This document shows, piece after piece, positions 1 through 8,420 of a DNA stretch of 22,882 nt (positions within the stretch are counted from its first letter, which is position 1; each line of letters starts with the position of its first letter). The notes beneath the pieces were generated by a model, which was not told where the DNA came from, did no database searches, and saw only the letters and a program-made list of their open reading frames with translations. Source of the stretch: Nitrospirae bacterium CG2_30_53_67 (lineage in GTDB: Bacteria > CG2-30-53-67). The stretch is from NCBI GenBank assembly GCA_001873285.1, contig MNYV01000146.1, positions 1 to 22,882 on the forward strand. Reading direction: 5' to 3'. The translations under genes and the position numbers were made by a program.

Positions 1-1559
1 TGCGGCACAAAATCCTCTTTATCCTCCCCATCATCGTCCTCTTCGTGGTCAGCATGAAGCAGATACCTCTTGCCGGACGGGACCTGATGCCGCCCATGGA
101 CACGGGGATCATCAAGATCGCCTTTGAGACTGAATCCGACGCCTCCCTGTCCGCGACCGAGGCGGCTGCGGAAAAGATCGAAGCAATTCTCAAGAAGATG
201 CCGGGGATGGAGAATATCTCCACGACCGTGGGATCCGAGATCGGCGTCATCAGCTTCGGGACCGGACGCATCCCGCAGCAGGGACTCATGACCGTGCACT
301 TCGTGGACCGTTTTCACCGGGACAAGACCATCTGGCAGTTGGAGGATGATATCCGTGAACAGGCCGCCGGAATTCCCGGGCTCAAGTCCCTGGACGTCTA
401 TGATTTCGGGGCCACGCCCCTCTCCTCGATCAGCGCTCCCGTGGACGTGATGATCTCCGGCCCCGATCCTAAGGTCCTGGACTCCCTGGCCGATCAAGCG
501 GCGGAGCGGCTCCGGAAGGTACGGGGTCTCACCACGGTGACGCGATCCTGGACCCTGGACAAGCGGCAACTCCTTCTCACCATAGACGTGGAAAAATCAA
601 GCCGGTACGGCGTGGGGCCCGTGGAGATCAGCCGTCAGCTCACAGAGGCCCTCAAAGGCGGGCCGGCCTCGGTCCTGCGGGTCCCGGGTGAGGACGGCTA
701 CCTGATCCGGGTCCGTTATCCTGAAGGGGCCAGGGACAGTCTTTCCGCGCTAAAGGCCGTGCAGATCGCTACACAACTGGGGCCGGCGCCGCTCTCCGAG
801 CTCGCGGTCGTGAAAAAGGGAGTGACACGAACCCGCTTCACCCGCCAGGACCTGCAACCCACGGTGGACATCTACGGGTACCGGGGGACCACCGCCATCT
901 CACACCTCCAGGAACGGGTGCAGAAGGCCCTCTCCGGCCTTCCGCTCCCGCCGGGCTATTATATCAGTCATGAAGGAGAAATCAAGAACATGGAGGAGGC
1001 AGGGGGCAGACTCAAGCGCGCCCTGCTCCTGGCCGTGATCCTCCTCTTCTTCTCCCTGGCGCCCACCTTCCGGTCCTGGGCCAACCCGGTCACGATCATG
1101 TCCGCCATCCCCCTGGCCATGATCGGCGGGGCCTGGGGGCTCCTGATCACGGGCCGGCACGCCTGCATGCCCTCGAACATGGGGATGATCCTGCTCGCGG
1201 GGATCGTGGTGAACAACTCCATCCTGCTCATCGACTTCATCGAGAAGGCCCGGGCCAAAGGAGCGGAGATCCAGGACGCCATCGAGCAGGCCGTCCGGGT
1301 CCGGACCCGGCCCATCCTCATGACCGCAGCCGGCACCATCGTGGGGATGCTCCCCATCGCCGCCCAGCGGGCCTTGGGATTGGAGAGGCTTTCCCCCCTC
1401 GCAGTGGTCGCCATCGGAGGACTCTTCGTGGCCACCTTTCTGACTCTGATCTACGTGCCGATCTTCTACAGTCTCATGGACGGCCTCCGTCAGCGAGGAA
1501 AAAGCTGGGTCGAAAAACGGCGCGCCGCGTCGTCCGCCGTCCCAGGGCCTGAACTTTGA
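1..1559 (+). CDS. RND-family efflux permease, C-terminal half (5' end outside window)
   Basis: This is the inner-membrane proton-driven pump of a tripartite efflux system. The frame is open from position 3, so the ATG at 45 is internal and the N-terminal half lies outside the window. Visible order: a transmembrane segment (equivalent to TM7) ending at KQIPLAGRDLMPP, a large periplasmic porter/docking loop of about 300 residues, then five closely spaced helices, with NPVTIMSAIPLAMIGGAWG in TM9, NMGMILLAGIVVNNSILLID in TM10 and RTRPILMTAAGTIVGMLPI in TM11. This is the second repeat of the AcrB/MdtB-type fold. The C-terminus ends in a short basic tail. No fusion protein or outer-membrane partner follows, so any partners must be upstream. 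Substrate (drug, solvent or metal) cannot be read from this half. The family call is firm; the subfamily is not. Confidence 0.93.
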   Translation, partial: RHKILFILPIIVLFVVSMKQIPLAGRDLMPPMDTGIIKIAFETESDASLSATEAAAEKIEAILKKMPGMENISTTVGSEIGVISFGTGRIPQQGLMTVHFVDRFHRDKTIWQLEDDIREQAAGIPGLKSLDVYDFGATPLSSISAPVDVMISGPDPKVLDSLADQAAERLRKVRGLTTVTRSWTLDKRQLLLTIDVEKSSRYGVGPVEISRQLTEALKGGPASVLRVPGEDGYLIRVRYPEGARDSLSALKAVQIATQLGPAPLSELAVVKKGVTRTRFTRQDLQPTVDIYGYRGTTAISHLQERVQKALSGLPLPPGYYISHEGEIKNMEEAGGRLKRALLLAVILLFFSLAPTFRSWANPVTIMSAIPLAMIGGAWGLLITGRHACMPSNMGMILLAGIVVNNSILLIDFIEKARAKGAEIQDAIEQAVRVRTRPILMTAAGTIVGMLPIAAQRALGLERLSPLAVVAIGGLFVATFLTLIYVPIFYSLMDGLRQRGKSWVEKRRAASSAVPGPEL

Positions 1560-1808
1560 TCATGAGAGGATTGTCCGGCGTTCCCCATCAGGGGTTCGGA
1601 TACCGCCTCGCCTGCATGGGTTTGTTAGCGGTGCTATTTGAATTGGTCGTCCGATTTCCGGCTGAACATGTCAAAGACCATCCCAAAAACAGAGGAGGTG
1701 ACTTGACAGGGATACGGAATAGCGGTAAATAAGGCAGCGGGAATTTTCGCGGCACTCGTCAGGGGGGGGCGTGTTAAGACCGCTCCTGTTTGAAAGTGAA
1801 AGGCCTCC

Positions 1809-3011
1809 ATGGAAGATGGACGGTTAAAAAGGATCCTGACGATCAACAGCGGTTCTTCCAGCATCAAGTTTTCCCTGTACCGGATGGGACAGCGGGAGAC
1901 GCTGGCCCTCAGAGGCGAAATCCAGGGGATCGGTCTCTCCGGAAGTCTCTTCCACGCCGGGAACGCGGACGGCACAAGCCTGATCAAAGAGCAGCGGGAC
2001 CTCCCGGACCACACTGCGGCCTTGAAGGTCATCCTGGAATGGCTGCACGAGAATTCCCTGGACCGGGACCTGAACGCGGCGGGGCACAGGGTGGTGCACG
2101 GCGGAACGCAGTACAGCCGGCCGCGTCTCATCACCCCGGATCTGCTTGCGGAGCTCAGAAGACTCAGCCCCTTCGTGCCGGAACATCTTCCCCACGAACT
2201 CGACGCCATCGATGCGATCCGCCGGCACGATCCCGCCCTCCAGCAGGTTGCGTGCTTCGACACTATGTTTCACCGGCAGATGCCCCGCGTGGCCCAGCTC
2301 TATCCGCTCCCCAAGAAGCTTCGGGACCTGGGCATCCTCCGCTACGGCTTTCACGGTCTTTCCTATGAGTATATCATGGAGGAGCTGCGGCGGGAGGCCG
2401 GCGAAGAGGCGGCCGGCGGCCGCATCATCATCGCCCACCTCGGTCACGGGGCCAGCATGGCCGCCGTGCACAAGGGGAGATGCCTGGATACCACCATGGG
2501 CTTTACCCCGGCCGGGGGTCTGGTCATGAGCACCCGTACCGGGGATCTGGACCCCGGTGTGCTCCTCTACCTTCTGGAGCAAGAGGGGATGGCCCCCCGA
2601 GAGCTGAATGAACTTGTAAATCGCAGGGCCGGTCTTCTGGGGGTTTCCGGCATCACCGGCGATATGAAAGAACTCCTGGAACGGGAGGCGGATGAACCGC
2701 AGGCCAAGGATGCCGTGGATCTCTTCTGCTGCCAGGCCAGGAAATTTCTGGGCGGCCTGGCCGCGGTTCTGGGCGGGGTGGACACCCTGGTCTTCACCGG
2801 CGGGATCGGGGAGAACGCGCCCGAGGTGCGGCGGCGCATCTCAGTCAGGCTGGAATTCCTGGGGCTCGATCTTGATCCGGAGCAAAACCTGAGAAACGCG
2901 GCCATCATCTCAGAATCCGGCTCTCCGGCGACCGTCCGTATCATCCATACCAATGAAGAGCTGATGATCGCCCGGCACACGTATATGCTTCTTTCTCAGA
3001 CCAACGCGTAA
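1809..3011 (+). CDS. ackA: Acetate kinase
   Basis: Converts acetyl-phosphate and ADP to acetate and ATP in the cytoplasm. The 400-residue length is normal. Visible landmarks: INSGSSSIKFSL at 12-23 (ASKHA phosphate motif), HRVVHGG at 93-99 with substrate arginine R94, CFDTMFH at 149-155 with D151, RYGFHGLSY at 178-186 with H182, HLGHG at 210-214, STRTGDLDPG at 241-250 with R243, FTGGIGENAPEVR at 329-341, and TNEEL at 381-385. The position usually Asn (HLGNG) is His here, and STRTGD replaces the more common GTRSGD. The ATG at 1809 has only a weak purine-rich upstream stretch, but it gives the expected short N-terminus before the ASKHA motif. It lies 322 bp upstream of phosphoketolase, whose product is this enzyme's substrate, which supports acetate rather than propionate or butyrate as the physiological acid. 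Confidence 0.95.
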   Translation: MEDGRLKRILTINSGSSSIKFSLYRMGQRETLALRGEIQGIGLSGSLFHAGNADGTSLIKEQRDLPDHTAALKVILEWLHENSLDRDLNAAGHRVVHGGTQYSRPRLITPDLLAELRRLSPFVPEHLPHELDAIDAIRRHDPALQQVACFDTMFHRQMPRVAQLYPLPKKLRDLGILRYGFHGLSYEYIMEELRREAGEEAAGGRIIIAHLGHGASMAAVHKGRCLDTTMGFTPAGGLVMSTRTGDLDPGVLLYLLEQEGMAPRELNELVNRRAGLLGVSGITGDMKELLEREADEPQAKDAVDLFCCQARKFLGGLAAVLGGVDTLVFTGGIGENAPEVRRRISVRLEFLGLDLDPEQNLRNAAIISESGSPATVRIIHTNEELMIARHTYMLLSQTNA

Positions 3012-3333
3012 GAAAAGGAGCATGCTCTCGCAGGAACGGGTGAAGACTTCAGGGCTGAAGGGTTCGAGGGGCCAAGGATCCAAGGGGTCAAGTGAAGTGT
3101 GAGAAAAAGACAAGTGACAGACAAGAAACTTAGGGACTCAGAAGTTCTCAAACATTGCAGGAAGTTAAAGGTGTTGTCTTTTACTTGGACCCTCGGCCCC
3201 TTGACCCAGAGATACCTTAGTGTAGTGGCCGTTGTAGACGGCAAAGATTGAGAAAAGCGGGGCACGCGAAGCGTAATCCTTGAACCCTTTTTACCCGGGA
3301 AATGGGATAAGAACCAATAAGAAGGAGCGTACA
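3012..3333. other. Intergenic region ackA-xfp, mostly a palindromic dispersed repeat
   Basis: No gene is supported here. Most of it is a copy of the GGGGTCAAG repeat family (about 3061-3208), followed by a short stretch up to the xfp Shine-Dalgarno AAGGAG at 3322-3327. I see no convincing promoter or terminator hairpin with a T-run. Confidence 0.6.
3061..3208. repeat. Palindromic GGGGTCAAG-type dispersed repeat, copy 1
   Basis: The left arm carries GAGGGGCCAAGG and CAAGGGGTCAAGTGAA; the right arm carries the complement as ACTTGGACCCTCGGCCCCTTGACCC-like sequence split over about 3181-3208. The arms flank a GAAACTTAGG-containing centre. The same arms and a similar centre recur at 16945-17104. 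It is a non-coding dispersed repeat of unknown mobility. Confidence 0.7.
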
Positions 3334-5706
3334 ATGAATAAATCTCTTTCCACGGATCAGTTAAAGAATATGGACGCCTACTGGCGGGCGGCCAACTACC
3401 TCTCGGTGGGACAGATCTATCTCTACGACAATCCCCTGCTCAAAGAACCTCTAACTCTCAATCACATCAAGCCCCGCCTCCTGGGGCACTGGGGGACCAC
3501 GCCGGGACTTAACTTTATCTACGTGCATCTCAACCGCGTCATCCGCGAACAGAATCTCAATATGATCTACATCGCCGGCCCAGGTCACGGAGGTCCCGGC
3601 CTGGTCGCGAACACCTATCTGGAAGGAACGTATAGCGAATTCTATCCCGACATCTCTCGGGATGCTGAGGGGATGAAGAAGCTCTTCCGCCAGTTTTCTT
3701 TCCCGGGCGGTATTCCAAGCCACGTGGCCCCCGAGACCCCGGGCTCCATCCATGAAGGGGGGGAGCTGGGCTACTCGATCGCCCACGCCTATGGCGCGGT
3801 CTTTGACAATCCCGACCTCATTGCCGCCTGCGTGGTGGGCGACGGGGAGGCAGAAACCGGCCCTCTGGCCGCAGCATGGCATTCGAACAAATTTCTCAAT
3901 CCCGTCCGTGACGGCGCCGTGCTTCCCATCCTGCACCTGAACGGCTACAAGATCGCCAATCCCGCGGTTCTTGCCCGCATCCCTCATGCGGAGTTGGAGA
4001 GTCTCTTTGCGGGTTACGGTTACAAGCCTTATTTTGTAGAGGGCGAAGATCCAGGGCTGATGCACCGGGCCATGGCTGAAACCCTGGACACTGTATTCGG
4101 CAAGATCAAGACCATTCAGGAAAAGGCCCGGACCAGAGGTCTGACCGGCCGTCCCCGTTGGCCCATGATCGTCCTGCGAACCCCCAAGGGATGGACCGGC
4201 CCCAAGGAGGTCGATGGACTCAAGACCGAGGGGTTCTGGCGGTCGCACCAGGTCCCCCTGTCCGAGATGGCGGCCAAGCCCGGACACGTGAAGCTCCTCG
4301 AAACATGGATGAAGGGCTACCGGTCCGAGGAACTCTTTGATGAGAACGGATCTTTGCGTCCCGAACTCGCCGAGCTTGCGCCCAAGGGAGAGCGCCGTAT
4401 GGGGGCCAACCCCCATGCCAACGGAGGTCTTCTGCTCCGTGACCTGAAACTTCCGGACTTCAAGGATTATGCCGTGGAGGCGCCGGAGCCGGGCCGGGTC
4501 TCGGCCGAGGCGACCCGCGTCATGGGCCGTTTCCTGCGAGATGTGATGAAACGTAATATGGAAGAGAGGAATTTCCGCGTCTTCGGTCCGGATGAGACCG
4601 CCTCGAACCGTCTGAGCGCCCTGTTCGAGGTCACGGATCGGACCTGGATGGACCCGACCATCCCCGAAGATGACCATCTCTCCCCGGACGGCCGTGTCAT
4701 GGAGATCCTGAGCGAGCATACCTGCCAGGGCTGGCTGGAGGGGTATCTTCTCACGGGCCGGCACGGCTTCTTCTCCTGCTACGAGGCCTTCATCCATATT
4801 ATCGATTCCATGTTCAACCAGCACGCCAAGTGGCTCAAGGTGACGAGGGACGAAATCCCCTGGCGGCGGCCCATCGCCTCCCTCAACTATCTGCTGACTT
4901 CCCACGTCTGGCGCCAGGACCACAACGGCTTTTCCCACCAGGACCCGGGCTTCATAGATCACGTGGTCAACAAGAAGGCCGACATCGTCCGGGTCTACTT
5001 CCCGCCTGATGCCAACACCCTCCTCTCGGTCACGGATCATTGTCTCAGGAGCCGGAACTATGTGAATGTCATCGTGGCCGGGAAACAGCCCGCGCTCCAG
5101 TACCTGGACATGGATGCGGCGGTCAAGCACTGCTCCTCGGGCATCGGGATCTGGGAGTGGGCGAGCAGTGATTTCGGCGCCGACCCCGACGTGGTCATGG
5201 CCTGTGCCGGGGATGTTCCCACGCTGGAGACCCTGGCCGCCGTGGACCTGCTCCGCGAACATGTGCCGGATCTTAAGATCCGCGTAATCAACGTCGTGGA
5301 CCTCATGACCCTCCAGCCCAGGGAAGAACATCCCCACGGGCTTTCGGACAATGATTTCGACGACCTCTTCACCGCGGACAAACCGATCATCTTTGCCTTC
5401 CACGGCTATCCCTGGCTGATCCACCGGCTGACGTACCGGCGGACCAACCATAAGAACCTGCACGTGCGGGGCTACAAGGAAGAGGGAACCACGACCACCC
5501 CTTTTGACATGGCCGTCCGCAATGATCTGGACCGGTTCCATCTGACGGCGGACGTGATCGACCGCGTGCCCAAACTCGATGCCATCGCGGCCTATACAAA
5601 ACAGTTCATCCGGGACAAGTTGATTGAACACCGGGAGTATATCACCCGCTACGGCCAGGACATGCCTGAAATTCTGAAATGGACATGGAAAGGCGGCAAG
5701 AGATGA
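3334..5706 (+). CDS. xfp: Xylulose-5-phosphate/fructose-6-phosphate phosphoketolase
   Basis: A thiamine-diphosphate enzyme that cleaves xylulose-5-P and/or fructose-6-P with inorganic phosphate to acetyl-phosphate plus glyceraldehyde-3-P or erythrose-4-P. The ATG at 3334 is chosen because AAGGAG lies 7 bases upstream and the N-terminus [10 protein letters not shown] fits the family; an upstream in-frame ATG at 3280 would add 18 unrelated residues. At 790 residues it matches bacterial XFPs. Landmarks: GHWGTTPG at 51-58, GPGHGGPG at 82-89, [19 protein letters not shown] at 128-146 (catalytic histidines), and GDGEAETGP at 169-177 (ThDP/Mg motif). The middle and C-terminal transketolase-like domains are intact to the end. 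It is flanked by acetate kinase, which consumes acetyl-phosphate, and glucan phosphorylase, which feeds hexose phosphate. X5P-only versus dual specificity cannot be read with certainty. Confidence 0.96.
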   Translation: MNKSLSTDQLKNMDAYWRAANYLSVGQIYLYDNPLLKEPLTLNHIKPRLLGHWGTTPGLNFIYVHLNRVIREQNLNMIYIAGPGHGGPGLVANTYLEGTYSEFYPDISRDAEGMKKLFRQFSFPGGIPSHVAPETPGSIHEGGELGYSIAHAYGAVFDNPDLIAACVVGDGEAETGPLAAAWHSNKFLNPVRDGAVLPILHLNGYKIANPAVLARIPHAELESLFAGYGYKPYFVEGEDPGLMHRAMAETLDTVFGKIKTIQEKARTRGLTGRPRWPMIVLRTPKGWTGPKEVDGLKTEGFWRSHQVPLSEMAAKPGHVKLLETWMKGYRSEELFDENGSLRPELAELAPKGERRMGANPHANGGLLLRDLKLPDFKDYAVEAPEPGRVSAEATRVMGRFLRDVMKRNMEERNFRVFGPDETASNRLSALFEVTDRTWMDPTIPEDDHLSPDGRVMEILSEHTCQGWLEGYLLTGRHGFFSCYEAFIHIIDSMFNQHAKWLKVTRDEIPWRRPIASLNYLLTSHVWRQDHNGFSHQDPGFIDHVVNKKADIVRVYFPPDANTLLSVTDHCLRSRNYVNVIVAGKQPALQYLDMDAAVKHCSSGIGIWEWASSDFGADPDVVMACAGDVPTLETLAAVDLLREHVPDLKIRVINVVDLMTLQPREEHPHGLSDNDFDDLFTADKPIIFAFHGYPWLIHRLTYRRTNHKNLHVRGYKEEGTTTTPFDMAVRNDLDRFHLTADVIDRVPKLDAIAAYTKQFIRDKLIEHREYITRYGQDMPEILKWTWKGGKR

Positions 5707-5773
5707 GAAAGTGAGCAGGGACTCGGACCGGCCGGCGCCTGCGCGGCGCATGGACACATGAAAGACCAACAGA

Positions 5774-5793
5774 AACCACAGAGCTCTGTGGTT
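5774..5793. promoter_or_regulatory. Perfect 20-bp palindrome in the glgP leader
   Basis: AACCACAGAGCTCTGTGGTT is its own reverse complement over all 20 bases, with no loop. It lies 40 bp upstream of the glgP start and 67 bp after the xfp stop. The absence of a loop and of a following T-run argues against a classical terminator, so a dimeric regulator site is the more likely reading, without identification of the regulator. Confidence 0.45.
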
Positions 5794-5833
5794 ATATCTT
5801 GACGCTACCTGATAACAGATAAGGAGCAGAACC

Positions 5834-8407
5834 ATGGAGACCACACCCTTTTTCCCTCGAAAACTTCCCGCCGGCCTGGAGCCGTGGGCAACCCTGGTGA
5901 CCGACCTCCGCTGGATGTGGAGTCATGCCGGTGATGCCCTGTGGAGTGACGTGGACCCGGAAACATGGGAACGGACAAAAAGTCCCTACGTGGTCCTGCA
6001 GAACCTTTCACGGGAGCGCCTGGAGGATCTGGCCGGAGATGCAAAATTCAGGAAAGAGCTCAAGCGTCTGGCTAAGGACCGAGAGTCGTATCTTGGCTGT
6101 TCCTGTTGGAGCCACGGGATTTTCGGGGAGACCCATGCGCCCACGATCGCCTACTTCAGCATGGAGTTCGGTTTGAGCGAGGCCCTGCCCATCTATGCCG
6201 GAGGTCTGGGGATCCTTGCAGGAGACTACCTCAAGGCGGCGAGCGACCTGGGCGTGCCGGTGGTCGGCGTGGGCCTGCTCTATCAGGAAGGGTATTTCCG
6301 GCAGGTCATCGATGCCGGCGGCTGGCAGCAGGAGGTCTATCCGTATAATGATCCCACGAGCCTCCCCATTACGCCGGTACTTGCGGAAAACGGGACCTGG
6401 CTCCACGTCTCCTTCGATGCCCCCGGACGAACCGTACGCTTCCGAGTCTGGAAGGCTGAAGTCGGCCGGGTCATGCTCTACCTCCTGGACAGCAACGATC
6501 CATTAAACAGTCCGAACGACCGGGGCATCACCGGCAAGCTCTACGGCGGAGGGCAGGAGATGCGCCTGGCCCAGGAGATCGCCTTGGGGATCTGCGGCTG
6601 GCAGTTGATTGAGGCGCTCGGTCTCCCCGTGGAGGTCTGCCATCTTAACGAGGGGCACGCGGCCTTCGTGACTCTGGAACGGGCACGCCGCCTCATGGAG
6701 CAAAACCACCTAAATTTCTGGGAGGCGCTCTGGGCCACGAGGGCGGGCAATGTCTTTACCACGCATACGCCGGTTGCCGCCGGCTTCGATATCTTCCCCC
6801 GGGAGCTTCTGGAAAAATACGGCCGGGATTATGCAGACCGCCTCGGCGTTTCTCCCCATGAGTTGGCGGCCCTGGGGCGTAAGAACCCCGATGACACCCA
6901 AGAGCCGTTCAATATGGCCTACCTCGCGCTCCGCACCTGCGGAATCACCAACGGGGTGAGCCGCCTGCACGGAGAGGTCAGCCGCCGGATCTTTCAGGAT
7001 CTTTTCCCGCGATGGCCTGATCACGAGGTGCCGGTGACTCATGTCACCAACGGGGTGCATGTTCCCTCCTGGGATTCGCCCTGGGCGGATGAGGCCTGGA
7101 CCCAGGTCTGCGGTAAGGAACGCTGGCAGGGGACCCTTAAGGCCCTGACCGGGACTATCCTGAAAAAAATGAGCGATGAGGACTTGTGGTCCTTTTGCAG
7201 TGCGGAACGGGCGGACCTGGTGGACTATGCCCGCAGGCGCCTTGCCCTTCACCTGGGACAGCGCGGACTGCCGCCGGACCGGGTGGCCCTGTCGGAAAAG
7301 GTCCTGGACCCCCATGTGCTCACCCTGGGATTTGCCCGCCGCTTTGCCGAGTACAAGCGCCCGAATCTCCTGCTCCAGGACACGGAGCGGCTGGTTCGTC
7401 TGCTGGGCAACCCGGACCGGCCCGTGCAGATCATCGTGGCCGGCAAGGCCCATCCGCAGGACGAGACCGGCAAACGCCTGGTGCAGGAATGGGCCCGGTT
7501 CGTGGAACGGCCGGAGGTGCGTGCCCACGCGGTTTTTCTGGAGGACTACGACATGAACCTCGCCCAGGAACTGGTACAGGGTGTGGATGTCTGGCTCAAC
7601 ACCCCTCGGCGGCCCTGGGAGGCGTCGGGGACGAGCGGCATGAAAGTCCTGGTCAACGGCGGCCTCAACCTTTCCTCCCTCGACGGCTGGTGGGCCGAGG
7701 CCTACTCCCCGGATGTGGGCTGGGCCCTCGGCGATGGTCAGGAGCGCCCTGCGGGGGAGTGGGACCGCGTGGAAGCGGAACAGCTATACCGGCTCCTGGA
7801 GGAGGAGGTCGTCCCGGAATTCTACGACCGGGACGAGGCCGGACTCCCCAGGGCCTGGATCCAGCGGATGCGGGCGAGTATGGCCCACCTCACGCCCCGT
7901 TTCAGCAGCAACCGCATGGTGCGGGAATACGCGGAAAAACTCTACCTCCCTGCCGCGGCAGCGTTTCAACGCAGAATGGCGAGAAAAGGGCGCCTGGCCA
8001 AGGAGCTCCGGGCGTGGGAACGGACCCTCGCGGATCACTGGCATGAGGTCCAATGGGGGGATCTTGCGGCAATTCAGGAGCAAGACGGCTGGACCTTCGA
8101 GGTCCGGCTTGATCTCGGTGGAATTCCGCCGGACTTTGTTCAAGTGCAGCTTTACGCGGACCCTGTGGGTTCCGAAGAACCGATACGGCAGGTGATGAAA
8201 CGTCGTGCCGGGGTCCCGGTCGCGGCAAAGGGTGATCGGTATGTCTGCCGTGTCAAGACCTCGCGTCCGCCCGCGCATTTTACGCCCCGCCTCGTCGCCC
8301 GTCACCTCGACGCACGGATACCGGCAGAGTGCAGCCTGATTCTATGGTATTCGGGGGCCTTAGTTCTGTTAAAACGCGCTCAAACCCTCGTGCGCAATTT
8401 ATCCTGA
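5834..8407 (+). CDS. glgP: Alpha-glucan (glycogen) phosphorylase, GT35
   Basis: A PLP enzyme that phosphorolyses alpha-1,4-glucan to glucose-1-phosphate. At 857 residues with an N-terminal DUF3417-type segment (about 10-120, including LRWMWSHAGDALWSDVDPE) it belongs to the long bacterial type also seen in Mycobacterium and Thermus, rather than the E. coli GlgP/MalP type. Landmarks: AYFSMEFGLSEALPIYAGGLG near 110-131, HLNEGHAAF near 275, FTTHTPVAAGFD near 312, THVTNGVH near 400, FARRFAEYKRPNLL near 503, and ASGTSGMK with PLP lysine K604. GGAG of AAGGAG lies 7-8 bases before the ATG at 5834. It follows xfp in the same direction with a 127-bp gap containing a perfect palindrome, so it may be separately controlled. 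Its 3' end converges on the next gene with 13 bp between stops. Confidence 0.95.
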   Translation: METTPFFPRKLPAGLEPWATLVTDLRWMWSHAGDALWSDVDPETWERTKSPYVVLQNLSRERLEDLAGDAKFRKELKRLAKDRESYLGCSCWSHGIFGETHAPTIAYFSMEFGLSEALPIYAGGLGILAGDYLKAASDLGVPVVGVGLLYQEGYFRQVIDAGGWQQEVYPYNDPTSLPITPVLAENGTWLHVSFDAPGRTVRFRVWKAEVGRVMLYLLDSNDPLNSPNDRGITGKLYGGGQEMRLAQEIALGICGWQLIEALGLPVEVCHLNEGHAAFVTLERARRLMEQNHLNFWEALWATRAGNVFTTHTPVAAGFDIFPRELLEKYGRDYADRLGVSPHELAALGRKNPDDTQEPFNMAYLALRTCGITNGVSRLHGEVSRRIFQDLFPRWPDHEVPVTHVTNGVHVPSWDSPWADEAWTQVCGKERWQGTLKALTGTILKKMSDEDLWSFCSAERADLVDYARRRLALHLGQRGLPPDRVALSEKVLDPHVLTLGFARRFAEYKRPNLLLQDTERLVRLLGNPDRPVQIIVAGKAHPQDETGKRLVQEWARFVERPEVRAHAVFLEDYDMNLAQELVQGVDVWLNTPRRPWEASGTSGMKVLVNGGLNLSSLDGWWAEAYSPDVGWALGDGQERPAGEWDRVEAEQLYRLLEEEVVPEFYDRDEAGLPRAWIQRMRASMAHLTPRFSSNRMVREYAEKLYLPAAAAFQRRMARKGRLAKELRAWERTLADHWHEVQWGDLAAIQEQDGWTFEVRLDLGGIPPDFVQVQLYADPVGSEEPIRQVMKRRAGVPVAAKGDRYVCRVKTSRPPAHFTPRLVARHLDARIPAECSLILWYSGALVLLKRAQTLVRNLS

Positions 8408-8420
8408 CAGAAAGCGGCTT

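Noticed and set aside
1560-1808. Possible small gene or regulatory RNA between the RND gene and ackA
   Set aside because: No ORF with a ribosome site, no clear hairpin terminator and no conserved RNA motif could be seen; a poly-G run at 1760-1766 is the only notable feature.
3451-5844. 797-codon open frame on the - strand opposite xfp
   Set aside because: It mirrors a highly GC-biased real gene, has no domain-like sequence and no ribosome site; xfp on the + strand is complete.
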